DNA of 64,000 nt from Flavobacteriales bacterium UBA1986 (GTDB lineage: Bacteria > Bacteroidota > Bacteroidia > Flavobacteriales_G > Salibacteraceae): NCBI GenBank assembly GCA_002336245.1, contig DDDG01000026.1, positions 121,224 through 185,223 on the forward strand, written 5' to 3'. Below the pieces are notes generated by a model. The model worked only from the letters and a program-made list of their open reading frames with translations. It was not told the origin of the DNA and did no database searches. The position numbers were made by a program, and so were the translations under genes. Shown here piece by piece: positions 27,462 through 36,874 of the stretch (its first letter is position 1; every line of letters begins with the position of its first letter).

Positions 27462-27469
27462 TACATTTG
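27462..27469 (+). promoter_or_regulatory. -7 promoter box of glyA
   Basis: TACATTTG (exact TAnnTTTG) 17 bases before the glyA ATG; TTTC at 27439-27442 with a 19-base spacer may serve as the -33 element. Confidence 0.6.
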
Positions 27470-27486
27470 TTATCAAATTACGCTCT

Positions 27487-28755
27487 ATGTCCGACTTGAT
27501 TTTCGACTTAATTGAACAAGAGAAAAAGCGCCAAACCGAAGGCCTAGAACTCATTGCATCAGAAAACTACGTCTCTGATGACGTGATGCGCGCCATGGGT
27601 TCTGTATTGACAAACAAGTACGCAGAAGGCCTTCCTGGCAAGCGCTACTATGGAGGATGCGAAATCGTCGACATCATTGAAAATGAAACACGCAATCGCT
27701 TAAAAGAATTGTTCAATGCCGAGTGGGTAAATGTTCAGCCTCATTCAGGGGCTCAAGCAAACGCAGCCGTTATGCTTGCCTGCTTGAATGCTGGTGATTC
27801 CATTTTAGGTTTCGATCTTTCGCACGGAGGACATCTTACGCATGGCTCACCAGTGAACTTTTCAGGTAAATTTTATAAAGCTCACTTCTATGGAGTGAAT
27901 GAAACTTCTGGGCGCATCGACATGAATGTTGTCGAAGAAAAAGCGAAAGCAACTCAACCAAAATTGATTATTTGTGGTGCCTCAGCCTATTCTCGAGATT
28001 GGGAATACGCTGAATTTAGAAGAATAGCAGATTCTGTGGGAGCCCTTTTGCTTGCCGACATTTCACACCCCGCAGGCCTAATCGCCCGTGGCCTTCTCAA
28101 CGATCCACTAGAACATTGTCACATCGTAACAAGCACAACGCACAAAACGCTTCGTGGACCAAGAGGTGGTGTCATCATGATGGGGAAAGATTTCGAAAAC
28201 CCATGGGGAATTAAAACGCCAAAAGGAGTCACTCGTATGATGAGTGCTATCTTAGACTCTGGTGTTTTTCCAGGAACACAAGGTGGGCCATTGGAACATG
28301 TGATCGCTTCAAAAGGTGTTGCCTTTGGAGAGGCCCTCACTGAGGAGTACTTCAATTATACGCTACAGGTTGTTAAGAATGCATCCATACTCGCCAATAC
28401 TCTGGTCGAAATGGGATACAATCTCATTTCAAGTGGCACCGACAACCACTGTATGTTGATCGATTTAAGGAATAAAGATGTGACAGGAAAAGATGCAGAA
28501 AAGGCTCTCGAATTCGCTCACATTACAGTGAATAAAAACATGGTTCCATTCGACGACAAGTCTCCTTTTGTGACCTCAGGAATTCGAATCGGAACTCCTG
28601 CAATCACTACACGCGGACTTTTAGATACTGATATGCCGAGGCTTGCAAGCTTAATTGACCGAGTCATCACCAATTATGAAAATGAAGACACCCTAATCAA
28701 GGTGAAGTCAGAAGTCAACGATTGGATGTCGAACTACCCACTTTTTAGCCTGTAG
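27487..28755 (+). CDS. glyA: Serine hydroxymethyltransferase
   Basis: 422 residues, normal family length. PLP-binding motif [14 protein letters not shown] with Lys220 as the Schiff-base lysine; N-terminal [46 protein letters not shown]. It converts serine and tetrahydrofolate to glycine and methylene-THF. Start at 27487 gives [16 protein letters not shown] and follows its promoter box; the longer open frame from 27376 runs through the promoter. Confidence 0.97.
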   Translation: MSDLIFDLIEQEKKRQTEGLELIASENYVSDDVMRAMGSVLTNKYAEGLPGKRYYGGCEIVDIIENETRNRLKELFNAEWVNVQPHSGAQANAAVMLACLNAGDSILGFDLSHGGHLTHGSPVNFSGKFYKAHFYGVNETSGRIDMNVVEEKAKATQPKLIICGASAYSRDWEYAEFRRIADSVGALLLADISHPAGLIARGLLNDPLEHCHIVTSTTHKTLRGPRGGVIMMGKDFENPWGIKTPKGVTRMMSAILDSGVFPGTQGGPLEHVIASKGVAFGEALTEEYFNYTLQVVKNASILANTLVEMGYNLISSGTDNHCMLIDLRNKDVTGKDAEKALEFAHITVNKNMVPFDDKSPFVTSGIRIGTPAITTRGLLDTDMPRLASLIDRVITNYENEDTLIKVKSEVNDWMSNYPLFSL

Positions 28756-28760
28756 CACGA

Positions 28761-30032
28761 ATGGAAGAAATGAGAGCGAATGACCCGAGCAGACGAACTT
28801 GGGTAAATGTAGAGGAAGGATCAGATTTTCCAATTCAAAACATTCCCTTCGGAATTGCTGGACTTGAGACCAAAGAGTCTGTGATTGTAACGAGAATTGG
28901 GGATTGGGTGATGCGCCTTGACGTTCTCGCTACTGAGGGCTTTTTCGATTCAACGGGGATTCCAAGAGAGGCCTTTGAATCCGCTTCATTGAACGACATC
29001 ATGCTCGGGAAGGCTGAAATTCGAGCATTGAGAAATCGGATTTCAGATTTACTCGAAGTCAATAATGAGATTCTTCGCGACGACCATGACCTGTTAGACT
29101 CCTGCATGGTTCGTTTGGAAAAATGCCGAATGCAACTTCCGGTAAGTATTGGTGACTACACCGACTTCTATTCATCTCGAGAACATGCCACAAACGTGGG
29201 CACCATGTTCAGAGATCCAGACAATGCCTTGCTTCCCAATTGGCTGCACCTTCCTGTGGGCTATCACGGCCGTTCCTCTTCCATCATTGTGAGCGGGACC
29301 GACATTCGCCGTCCGCATGGACAACAAAAACCTGAAGATGGTCCGCCGGTGATGGGCTTGAGTAAATTGCTCGATTTCGAATTGGAAATGGCTTTCATCA
29401 CCTTCGACGGAAAGCCATTAGGCCAGAGCATTAGCACGGATGAAGCTGAAAATTACATCTTTGGAATGTGCATTTTTAATGACTGGAGCGCACGCGACAT
29501 TCAGAAATGGGAATACGTTCCTCTTGGCCCATTCCTCGCTAAAAATTTCGCTTCGAGCATGTCTCCTTGGGTTGTCACTTTGGATGCTTTGGATCCATTT
29601 CGTACTTCAAGCCCAAAACAAGATCCCGAAGTACTCGACTATTTAAAATATACTGGCGATAAGAATTTCGACATCGAATTGGAGGTGTTCATAGAACCTA
29701 CGAGTGGAACTGAAAATCGAGTGTGCCTATCGAACTTCAAACACCTCTACTGGAATATGTCGCAGCAATTGGCACATCATACCATCAACGGCTGCAATAT
29801 CCGTCGCGGCGACATGCTTGCTTCAGGTACCATTTCAGGACCTGAGCCAACTTCTTACGGTTCCATGTTAGAGATCAGCTGGAAAGGCACAAAACCGATT
29901 AAACTGAATGACGGAACAGAGCGAAAGTTCATTCAGGACAGAGACTCGGTAATCATGCGTGCACATTGCAACAACGGGTCGACTAAGCTCGGATTTGGTG
30001 AAGTTCGAACTCGAGTCCTTGAGTCGAAATAA
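28761..30032 (+). CDS. fahA: Fumarylacetoacetase
   Basis: 423 residues. N-terminal FAA domain (FPIQNIPFGIAG) and C-terminal FAH catalytic domain with VGYHGRSSSIIVSGTDIRRPHGQ, LDFELEMAFI (metal-binding Glu residues), NDWSARDIQKWEYVPLGPFLAKNF and GDMLASGTISGPEPTSYGSMLEISWKG. It cleaves fumarylacetoacetate to fumarate and acetoacetate, the last step of tyrosine breakdown. No other tyrosine-degradation gene is nearby. It follows glyA by five bases and is probably co-transcribed. Confidence 0.95.
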   Translation: MEEMRANDPSRRTWVNVEEGSDFPIQNIPFGIAGLETKESVIVTRIGDWVMRLDVLATEGFFDSTGIPREAFESASLNDIMLGKAEIRALRNRISDLLEVNNEILRDDHDLLDSCMVRLEKCRMQLPVSIGDYTDFYSSREHATNVGTMFRDPDNALLPNWLHLPVGYHGRSSSIIVSGTDIRRPHGQQKPEDGPPVMGLSKLLDFELEMAFITFDGKPLGQSISTDEAENYIFGMCIFNDWSARDIQKWEYVPLGPFLAKNFASSMSPWVVTLDALDPFRTSSPKQDPEVLDYLKYTGDKNFDIELEVFIEPTSGTENRVCLSNFKHLYWNMSQQLAHHTINGCNIRRGDMLASGTISGPEPTSYGSMLEISWKGTKPIKLNDGTERKFIQDRDSVIMRAHCNNGSTKLGFGEVRTRVLESK

Positions 30033-30046
30033 TTACCTTTAATCGG

Positions 30047-32269
30047 ATGAAGATTAAGGATGATTCATGGATAAGTCCCCGAGATATGAGGGCTCTATTG
30101 AGCTCTTACCGTAAGCTTCTTAAAACCAATACAGAAGAGCGTGATGAGGCAGACAGAATGCTCATCCGAAAGGCGATGGACACGGCCATCGAAGCTCACA
30201 AAGACACAAAGAGAAAATCGGGAGAACCCTATATTTTTCACCCAATGGCTGTGGCGCTTATTGTCTCGGAGGAGATTGGCCTAGGAACTACTTCCATCTG
30301 TGCAGCCCTGCTCCATGATGTTGTTGAGGATACCGAGCTCACCAATGCCGATATGGATCTCCTTTTTGGGAAAAAGATCGCTCGCATCATTGACGGCCTC
30401 ACAAAAATTGAAGAAGTGGCAGACATGTCTACTTCGATCCAGGCCGAGAACTTTCGTAAAATACTCCTCACACTTTCCGAGGATGTTCGAGTCATCTTAA
30501 TCAAGATCGCCGATCGCTTGCACAACATGCGTACTCTGGAGAGCATGAAGGTTTCCAAACAACACAAAATTGCTTCGGAAACTCTTTTCCTCTATGCTCC
30601 ACTGGCCCACCGATTGGGCTTGTACGCGATTAAAAGCGAACTTGAAGACCTGAGCTTGAAGTACATGGAACCTCAAATTTTTGAGGAAATAGAACTCAAG
30701 CTTAAAAAGACAAAAGCGGTTCGAACGCGCTTCGTAAATCAATTCATTCTTCCCATCAAGCGTTCACTGGATTCAACAGATTTGAAATTCACCATTCAGG
30801 GTCGCACAAAATCCATCTACTCCATATGGAAGAAGATGTTGAAGAAGAACATCCCTTTTGAAGAAGTCTACGACATCTTCGCCATTCGAGTCATCCTAGA
30901 TGTTCCTATAGAAGAAGAAAAGGTTACTTGCTGGAATGTGTATTCTACTGTAACTGATTTCTACCTTCCAAATCCCGATCGCTTGCGGGACTGGATTACT
31001 TCGCCGAAAGCAAATGGTTACGAATCGCTCCATACTACGGTTATGAGTCCGAGTGGAAAATGGGTGGAAGTTCAAATACGAACCTTACGCATGGATGAAG
31101 TGGCCGAAATGGGGTATGCTGCTCACTGGAAATACAAGGAATCTGTTGGGGATAGCAATGTAGACCTCTGGTTGAATAAAATTAGAGAGCTTCTTGAAAA
31201 CCCATCACAGGATGCCGTTGACTTCATCGATGATTTCAAGCTCGATTTGTTCGCCGATGAGATTTACGTCTTCACGCCAAACGGAGAAGTGAAAACGATG
31301 CGGAACAATGCCACCGCTCTGGATTTTGCCTTCGAAATTCACACGCAAATTGGAGCGACCTGCCTCGGCGCCAAGGTGAACAACAAATTGGTCCCGCTTA
31401 GCTATAAACTGAACAGCGGAGACCAAATTGAAATCATCACCTCAAAAAAGCAAAAGCCCAAAGAAGATTGGCTGAAGTTTGTAGTTACTGGAAAGGCCAA
31501 GAGTAAAATCAAAACACTACTTCGAGAAGAAAAGCGAGTTCACGCCGAGGAAGGAAAGCAGATACTCAAAAAGCAATTGAAGAAACTTGGGATCAATTTA
31601 TCTGAAACCAACATCAAAGCGCTTAGGTCCTTCTTCAAAACCCGCAATCAACTCGAACTTTATTACGGATTGTACACGGGTAAAGTTGACCTCAACAAAA
31701 CTTCCAAACTCAAAATAATCAACGGGGAGATTATTTACCGTCCTCGAAAAAGGCCTTCCAGTTCCAAGAAGTTGGAAGAGATGGTGACCAAAGCCCGAGG
31801 TCAATCGGATCTTCTGATTCTTGGTCAAGATATGAAGGACATTCAATATGAATTGGCCAATTGTTGCAATCCAATACCCGGCGACGATGTGTTCGGTTTT
31901 GTCACGGTGTCGAAAGGCATAACGATCCATCGTACTTCCTGTCCGAACGCCATTCAACTTTTATCGAATTATGCCTACCGGATTGTGCAAACAAAATGGA
32001 CGAATCAGGAATCCTTGGCATTCCTTGTCGGGTTGGAAGTGACTGGCATCGATGACTTAGGAATCGTGAATGAAATCACAAAAATCATTTCAGAAGAGTT
32101 GAATGTGAACATGCGGTCCATCAGCTTTGACTCAGAAGATGGAATTTTTGAAGGGGAAATTATGGCATTTGTCCACGATACTGCCCATCTTACCAACCTC
32201 ATTAAGAAGTTAAGAAAAATAGAAGGAGTCACCCAAATAAGAAGAATCGACTCCGAAAAGACAGATTAG
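30047..32269 (+). CDS. Bifunctional (p)ppGpp synthetase/hydrolase (RelA/SpoT homologue)
   Basis: 740 residues with the full long-RSH architecture: HD hydrolase ([28 protein letters not shown], residues ~50-200), synthetase ([47 protein letters not shown], ~240-350), TGS domain ([29 protein letters not shown], ~400-460), a zinc-finger/helical region ([31 protein letters not shown]) and a C-terminal ACT domain (~660-735). Both active-site sets look intact, so it should make and degrade the stringent alarmone. One base separates its stop from the fur start. Confidence 0.95.
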   Translation: MKIKDDSWISPRDMRALLSSYRKLLKTNTEERDEADRMLIRKAMDTAIEAHKDTKRKSGEPYIFHPMAVALIVSEEIGLGTTSICAALLHDVVEDTELTNADMDLLFGKKIARIIDGLTKIEEVADMSTSIQAENFRKILLTLSEDVRVILIKIADRLHNMRTLESMKVSKQHKIASETLFLYAPLAHRLGLYAIKSELEDLSLKYMEPQIFEEIELKLKKTKAVRTRFVNQFILPIKRSLDSTDLKFTIQGRTKSIYSIWKKMLKKNIPFEEVYDIFAIRVILDVPIEEEKVTCWNVYSTVTDFYLPNPDRLRDWITSPKANGYESLHTTVMSPSGKWVEVQIRTLRMDEVAEMGYAAHWKYKESVGDSNVDLWLNKIRELLENPSQDAVDFIDDFKLDLFADEIYVFTPNGEVKTMRNNATALDFAFEIHTQIGATCLGAKVNNKLVPLSYKLNSGDQIEIITSKKQKPKEDWLKFVVTGKAKSKIKTLLREEKRVHAEEGKQILKKQLKKLGINLSETNIKALRSFFKTRNQLELYYGLYTGKVDLNKTSKLKIINGEIIYRPRKRPSSSKKLEEMVTKARGQSDLLILGQDMKDIQYELANCCNPIPGDDVFGFVTVSKGITIHRTSCPNAIQLLSNYAYRIVQTKWTNQESLAFLVGLEVTGIDDLGIVNEITKIISEELNVNMRSISFDSEDGIFEGEIMAFVHDTAHLTNLIKKLRKIEGVTQIRRIDSEKTD

Positions 32270-32270
32270 A

Positions 32271-32723
32271 ATGGAAAAGGAAGAGCACCAAAAAAGAGTA
32301 CTCGAAGTTTTCACCGCATTTCTTGAGAAAAACGGACACCGAAAAACTCCCGAACGCTATTCAATCTTAGAAGAGGTCTATAAGTTAGATCATCACTTCG
32401 ATGTTGATTCCTTGCACGCCGCAATGAAGAATAAAAATTACCGAGTCAGCAGGGCAACCGTATACAATACCATCGACTTATTGCTAGCTTGCAACCTGGT
32501 TCGAAAGCACCAGTTTGGTAAGAAGAATGCTCAATATGAGCGCTCTTATGGCAACCAACAACACGATCATATTATTTGCATGGATTGCAATAAGGTTATT
32601 GAGTTTTGTGATCCGCGCATTCAAAACATTAAAAGCACCTTGGAGTCGCATTTGAACGTAGAAATTTTTCATCATTCTTTGAATTTTTACGCAAGCTGTG
32701 GTCACAAATGCAAGGAAGACTAA
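32271..32723 (+). CDS. Fur-family metal-responsive repressor
   Basis: 150 residues: winged-helix N-terminus ([50 protein letters not shown]) and a C-terminal dimer/metal domain with [18 protein letters not shown] and the second cysteine pair CGHKC. The two Cys pairs form the structural zinc site of Fur-type regulators. Iron (Fur), zinc (Zur) or peroxide (PerR) specificity cannot be read reliably from sequence. Co-transcribed with the RSH gene; its TAA overlaps the purA -7 box. Confidence 0.9.
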   Translation: MEKEEHQKRVLEVFTAFLEKNGHRKTPERYSILEEVYKLDHHFDVDSLHAAMKNKNYRVSRATVYNTIDLLLACNLVRKHQFGKKNAQYERSYGNQQHDHIICMDCNKVIEFCDPRIQNIKSTLESHLNVEIFHHSLNFYASCGHKCKED

Positions 32724-32728
32724 TTTTG
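32721..32728 (+). promoter_or_regulatory. -7 promoter box of purA
   Basis: TAATTTTG matches TAnnTTTG and starts on the stop codon of the Fur-family gene. It lies 22 bases before the purA ATG. A -33 TTTG is not evident. Confidence 0.55.
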
Positions 32729-32750
32729 CCGACTTCTGAAAAAAGAGCGA

Positions 32751-34019
32751 ATGAAAGCTGATGTATTATTAGGCCTCCAATGGGGCGATGAAGGAAAGGG
32801 GAAAATCGTTGATGTTCTTACCCCAAATTACGGCGTTATTGCTCGCTTCCAGGGAGGTCCAAATGCTGGACACACTCTTGAGTTCAATGGGATAAAGCAT
32901 GTACTTCATACCATCCCTTCAGGGATTTTCAGAGAAGACACTTTGAACGTAATTGGAAATGGAGTTGTCATCGACCCTCGGGTTCTGAAAAGAGAACTGC
33001 TGGCGCTAGATGACTTAAACGTCGATTACTCAAAGAGCCTGCTCGTGAGTAAAAAAGCGCACCTCATCTTGCCAACACACTGTATGTTGGACGCAGCCTC
33101 TGAAGCTTCAAAAGGAAAAAAGAAAATCGGTTCAACCCTTAGAGGTATTGGACCAACCTATATGGACAAAACTGGGCGAAACGGCATACGTGTTGGAGAC
33201 CTAGTGATGCCCAACTTTGATGAACGATACAATGCACTCCGCGAGAAGCACTTGAATATGCTTAGTGGGTACGCCTTCGATGTTTCGGAGCTTGAAGAGC
33301 AAGAAAAACTCTGGTTTGCTGGAGTTGACAAGCTCAAAGAGTTGGAACTCATAGATTCTGAGCATTTCATTCATGAAAAGATGAATGCCGGAAGTGCAAT
33401 CTTAGCCGAAGGAGCCCAGGGTTCTTTGCTCGACATTGATTTTGGATCCTATCCTTTCGTTACAAGTTCAAACACCATTTGTGCCGGAGCTTGCACTGGA
33501 TTGGGAATTGCCCCGAACCAAATTGGGGAAGTTTTCGGCATCTTCAAGGCCTACTGCACGCGCGTTGGAAGTGGCCCCTTCCCTACCGAATTATTTGATA
33601 AAGACGGTGAAATTCTTGCCAAAGCAGGAAATGAGTTTGGCGCGACCACGGGAAGGCCACGACGTTGCGGATGGCTAGACCTTCCTGCACTAAAATATGC
33701 CTGCATGATCAATGGAGTTACAAAGTTGATTATGATGAAGGCCGATGTACTCAGTTATGTCGACAAGGTGCGAGTATGCGTTGCTTATGAGTACAAAGGC
33801 AAAACGTTGGATTACCTACCCTACGAGATTCTCGACGACGACATCAAGCCCATTTATGAAAACCTTTCACCTTGGACCGATGACCTTACTGGGATGCGCG
33901 AATACAATGAGCTTCCTGAGACATTGAAATCCTATGTGGAATACATCGAAGAAAAGGTTGGAATCCCAATTACAATTGTGAGTGTTGGCCCCGATCGTAC
34001 TCAAACTTTGCGCAAATAA
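32751..34019 (+). CDS. purA: Adenylosuccinate synthetase
   Basis: 422 residues with all hallmark blocks: GLQWGDEGKGKIVD (P-loop with catalytic Asp), FQGGPNAGHTL, GIGPTYMDKTGRNGIRVGDL, EGAQGSLLDIDFGSYPFVTSSNT, GAFGATTGRPRRCGWLDLP-type GTP/IMP region, and a C-terminal SVGPDRTQT. It makes adenylosuccinate from IMP, Asp and GTP. It has its own promoter box overlapping the preceding gene. Confidence 0.97.
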   Translation: MKADVLLGLQWGDEGKGKIVDVLTPNYGVIARFQGGPNAGHTLEFNGIKHVLHTIPSGIFREDTLNVIGNGVVIDPRVLKRELLALDDLNVDYSKSLLVSKKAHLILPTHCMLDAASEASKGKKKIGSTLRGIGPTYMDKTGRNGIRVGDLVMPNFDERYNALREKHLNMLSGYAFDVSELEEQEKLWFAGVDKLKELELIDSEHFIHEKMNAGSAILAEGAQGSLLDIDFGSYPFVTSSNTICAGACTGLGIAPNQIGEVFGIFKAYCTRVGSGPFPTELFDKDGEILAKAGNEFGATTGRPRRCGWLDLPALKYACMINGVTKLIMMKADVLSYVDKVRVCVAYEYKGKTLDYLPYEILDDDIKPIYENLSPWTDDLTGMREYNELPETLKSYVEYIEEKVGIPITIVSVGPDRTQTLRK

Positions 34020-34037
34020 AACTTAGCGCGATTTTTG
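34007..34037 (+). promoter_or_regulatory. Promoter of OstA-like gene
   Basis: TTTG at 34007-34010, a 19-base spacer, then GATTTTTG at 34030-34037 (one mismatch to TAnnTTTG). The box lies within a 12-mer, GCGATTTTTGCC (34028-34039), found again before lptD. Confidence 0.5.
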
Positions 34038-34050
34038 CCAAATCGCAGGC

Positions 34051-35577
34051 ATGGCTTCAAAAAAGCTTCTTTTCTTCCTTTTTCTTACTTCCTTCTTTAT
34101 TCAAGAAGGCCTTACTCAGGAGAGTAAGAAAATTGAGATTCTCAATGCCGACGATTTAATCTTCGATAATTCCAACGGGATAAAAGCAAAACGACTCGTA
34201 GGCAACGTCATTCTCAAGCACGAAAACTCGCTGATGTACTGCGACTCTGCGCATGTGGTGAACGAAACAAACAGTATGAAAGCCTTCAGCAACGTGCGCA
34301 TTGAAGAGGGCGACAGTGTTGAAATGAAAGGTGATTATTTGGAATACGAAGGGAATTCCAAGCTCGCCAACTTCGAAGGGAATGTCCAGATGAAACACAA
34401 AGACATGATCCTTTCAACCCAATCTATGACCTACGATCGCAGTCGGAATATGGGTTTCTACTTAAAAGGTGGGGAACTGCTAACCAACGACGGAAACGAC
34501 ACCCTTTGGAGCAAGAAGGGATATTATTTTTCAGACAATCAAGAAGCACGCTTTCGCGACAGTGTTCGTCTGCGTTCTAAGGACTACCAAATCGAATCAG
34601 ACACCTTGCACTATTTAACTTCGGAAGATCGCAGTCTGTTTTTTGGCCCAACCAATATCTATTCCGGAACTGACGTGATTTATTGCGAGGCTGGTTGGTC
34701 GAACAACAAAACTCAAGAATCTCAATTTCAGAAGAATGCCCAAATCTTTTCGGGAGATCAAGTATTACGGGGAGACACCATCTACTTCGACAATGAATTG
34801 AAGATTGGAAGAGCATTCGGAAACATAAGCATCGAAGACAGCACCCAGAATTTCACTGTTATGGGCGAGCGCGCTTGGCACGATGCCGACGACAGCATCT
34901 CCATTGTTACGCACAAAGCACTCATGATTCAAATTGAAAGTGGTGATAGCCTATTTCTTCATGGCGACAGTTTGGTCGCCTTCTACGACACCAACAATCA
35001 ACGCGTAATTTTGGCCTACAATCATGTGAAGTTGTATAAAAGTGATATGGCCGGAATGTGCGATTCATTGGCTTTTAGCGATGCGGATTCAAGCATAAAG
35101 ATGTTCAACAGTCCCATCATTTGGTCGGAGGGAAACCAGATTACAGCAGATTACATTCAAATCAATCGAAATGGCGGTAAAGTCGAGAGCATGGACATTT
35201 TGGAAAATGCCTTCATCATATCATCCTCTGACAGCACTAGGTATGATCAAATCGCTGGTAAGAATATGAAGGCCTTTTTTAAGGACAATTCCTTAAAGAG
35301 AGTGAATGTTTTAGAAGAAGGGAAAACGATTTACTATGCCATGGAAAACGACACCAACGTCATTGGCTTGAACGTTTCGAGCTGCGATGAAAAGATTGTC
35401 ATCAAATTGGACAGCAGTAAGGTTCAGGAAATCCTATTCTATGCAAAACCCAATTCGATTCTGTATCCTGAAGAGCAATGGACGCCCGAAATACGTTTTA
35501 TGAAAGGCTTCAAATGGTACGATGCTTATCGTCCAAGACGCAGGGAAGACGTTTTCATTGAAGAGGTTCTGGATTGA
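34051..35577 (+). CDS. OstA/LptA-like LPS-transport protein
   Basis: 508 residues. Signal peptide (KKLLFFLFLTSFFIQEGLT/Q). The mature protein opens with an OstA/LptA-like jelly-roll repeat (IEILNADDLIFDNSNGIKAKRLVGNVILKHENSLMYCDSAH) and carries many similar repeats (YLEYEGNSKLANFEGNVQMKHKD, GDTIYFDNELKIGRAFGNISIED). OstA-fold proteins form the periplasmic bridge carrying LPS from LptB2FG to LptD. In Bacteroidota this large form takes the place of, or adds to, a short LptA. lptD lies 5 kb downstream, same strand. Confidence 0.82.
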   Translation: MASKKLLFFLFLTSFFIQEGLTQESKKIEILNADDLIFDNSNGIKAKRLVGNVILKHENSLMYCDSAHVVNETNSMKAFSNVRIEEGDSVEMKGDYLEYEGNSKLANFEGNVQMKHKDMILSTQSMTYDRSRNMGFYLKGGELLTNDGNDTLWSKKGYYFSDNQEARFRDSVRLRSKDYQIESDTLHYLTSEDRSLFFGPTNIYSGTDVIYCEAGWSNNKTQESQFQKNAQIFSGDQVLRGDTIYFDNELKIGRAFGNISIEDSTQNFTVMGERAWHDADDSISIVTHKALMIQIESGDSLFLHGDSLVAFYDTNNQRVILAYNHVKLYKSDMAGMCDSLAFSDADSSIKMFNSPIIWSEGNQITADYIQINRNGGKVESMDILENAFIISSSDSTRYDQIAGKNMKAFFKDNSLKRVNVLEEGKTIYYAMENDTNVIGLNVSSCDEKIVIKLDSSKVQEILFYAKPNSILYPEEQWTPEIRFMKGFKWYDAYRPRRREDVFIEEVLD

Positions 35578-35580
35578 GTC

Positions 35581-35610
35581 CTTTTCCTCAATCTTCATTG
35601 ACTGGAAAAG
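35581..35610. terminator. Hairpin between convergent genes, probable bidirectional terminator
   Basis: Twelve-bp stem (CTTTTCC+TCAAT paired with ATTGA+GGAAAAG) with a CTTC loop and a 2-base bulge on one side. It starts four bases after the OstA-like stop, within the 49-base gap to the convergent gene. No strong T run follows in either direction, so terminator function is likely but not certain. Confidence 0.5.
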
Positions 35611-35626
35611 TAAAATTGATGCTTGA

Positions 35627-36091
35627 CTAAAACAAGCGAGCCATCCAACTCTCATACGCAGGCTTGCGCCATGCCTTTCTAAAACTACCCAAATCTTGAA
35701 TCGTATTATCGAGGATGATTCTGTCTTTTTGATTTGAATCGATGTCTGAAATTCTGATTATGTCAATGTCTCCATCGTCCAGAAGTGCAATATTCATGCG
35801 ATCGAGCAAGGACAAGCCAAGTTCACTTTCAAGACTCTGGATCAAGTGGAACTGTTTATCGATTGAACATCCCGTAGCCTGAGCTTGGCGCTCATCAAGG
35901 GCTATGACAATGATTTGAGAATACTCGATTCGTGCCGATGCGGCCAAATCATTTCCGTGTGCGGACCAAGATTGAATGAAGTTCTCTAGATTCTTTTGAA
36001 CAGAAATTTCTTCGTCTAGGCTGAAAGGTCGGTCGGACATATATATCCAAACGCGACTGTGGTCTGGAAGCTCATCGAAACTTCTTAGCAT
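35627..36091 (-). CDS. Small conserved Bacteroidota protein (often mislabelled ABC transporter ATPase)
   Basis: 154 residues from ATG 36091 (MLRSFDELPDHSRVWIYMSDRPFS). The LPDHSRVWIYxxxRPF opening followed by a helical segment and the ...FRKAWRKPAYESWMARLF ending characterise a small cytoplasmic family that sits next to Fe-S oxidoreductase genes in Bacteroidota, as far as I recall. There is no Walker A, Walker B or ABC signature, so the common database name is unsupported. Two bases downstream of the CCG-domain subunit; last gene of a five-gene operon. Function unknown. Confidence 0.75.
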   Translation of the reverse strand: MLRSFDELPDHSRVWIYMSDRPFSLDEEISVQKNLENFIQSWSAHGNDLAASARIEYSQIIVIALDERQAQATGCSIDKQFHLIQSLESELGLSLLDRMNIALLDDGDIDIIRISDIDSNQKDRIILDNTIQDLGSFRKAWRKPAYESWMARLF

Positions 36092-36093
36092 AC

Positions 36094-36873
36094 TTAAAGA
36101 TCTTGTGCTTCCGCGATTAATTCGGCGATGTCTTTTACTTGAACCGAAGCTTCCTGTTCTTTGTTTTTGACCCCATCTGTCATCATTGTATTGCAGAAAG
36201 GACAACCAGCGGCAATGATATCGGGTTTGAGTTCCAAGGCTTCTTCTGTGCGCTCTATATTGATCTCTTTGTCGCCTTTCTCGGCTTCTTTAAACATCTG
36301 AGCGCCTCCAGCCCCACAACAGAGTCCTCGTGCTTTAGAACGTCCCATTTCATGAAGTTCAGCATCGAGCTTTGTAAGAAGAGCACGAGGTGCTTCATAC
36401 TCTCCATTGGCTCGTCCCAGATAACAGGGATCATGAAATGTGATTCTTCTACCTGCAAATTTGCCGCCTTCAACTTTAATCTTTCCGGCGTTCATCAAAT
36501 TCTGCAAGAACTGGGTGTGATGAAAAATTTCATACTTACCTCCCAACTCGGGATATTCGTTCTTTAATGTATTAAAGCAATGCGGGCATGTCGTCACCAC
36601 TTTGGTGACTTCATATGCATTCATCACTTGGATGTTCTGCATGGCTTGCATTTGAAACAAGAATTCATTGCCTGCCCTCTTTGCCGGATCACCAGAACAA
36701 GATTCTTCAGTTCCCAAAACTGCAAAAGAGACCTCGGCGGCATTCAAAAGTTTGACCATTGCCTTGGTAATCTTCTTAGCCCGGTCGTCGAAACTTCCTG
36801 CGCAGCCTACCCAAAACAAAACCTCCGGCTTTTTGCCTTCGGCCATCATCTGTGCCATCGTTGGTACTAGCAT
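36094..36873 (-). CDS. CCG-domain Fe-S oxidoreductase subunit (HdrB/GlcF-like)
   Basis: 259 residues from ATG 36873. Two cysteine-rich CCG modules: EVLFWVGCAGSFDDRAKK ... VTTCPHCFNTLKNEY and FHDPCYLGRANGEYE ... GLCCGAGGAQMF ... AGCPFCNTMM. These resemble HdrB, which in heterodisulfide reductase holds non-cubane [4Fe-4S] clusters. An AGGAGG stretch eight bases upstream is a rare good SD-like site for this genome, although it also encodes the end of the upstream gene. The start overlaps the region of the HdrC-like stop. With its membrane partner it probably forms a quinone- or dithiol-linked electron-transfer complex; the substrate is unknown. Confidence 0.85.
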   Translation of the reverse strand: MLVPTMAQMMAEGKKPEVLFWVGCAGSFDDRAKKITKAMVKLLNAAEVSFAVLGTEESCSGDPAKRAGNEFLFQMQAMQNIQVMNAYEVTKVVTTCPHCFNTLKNEYPELGGKYEIFHHTQFLQNLMNAGKIKVEGGKFAGRRITFHDPCYLGRANGEYEAPRALLTKLDAELHEMGRSKARGLCCGAGGAQMFKEAEKGDKEINIERTEEALELKPDIIAAGCPFCNTMMTDGVKNKEQEASVQVKDIAELIAEAQDL

Positions 36874-36874
36874 G

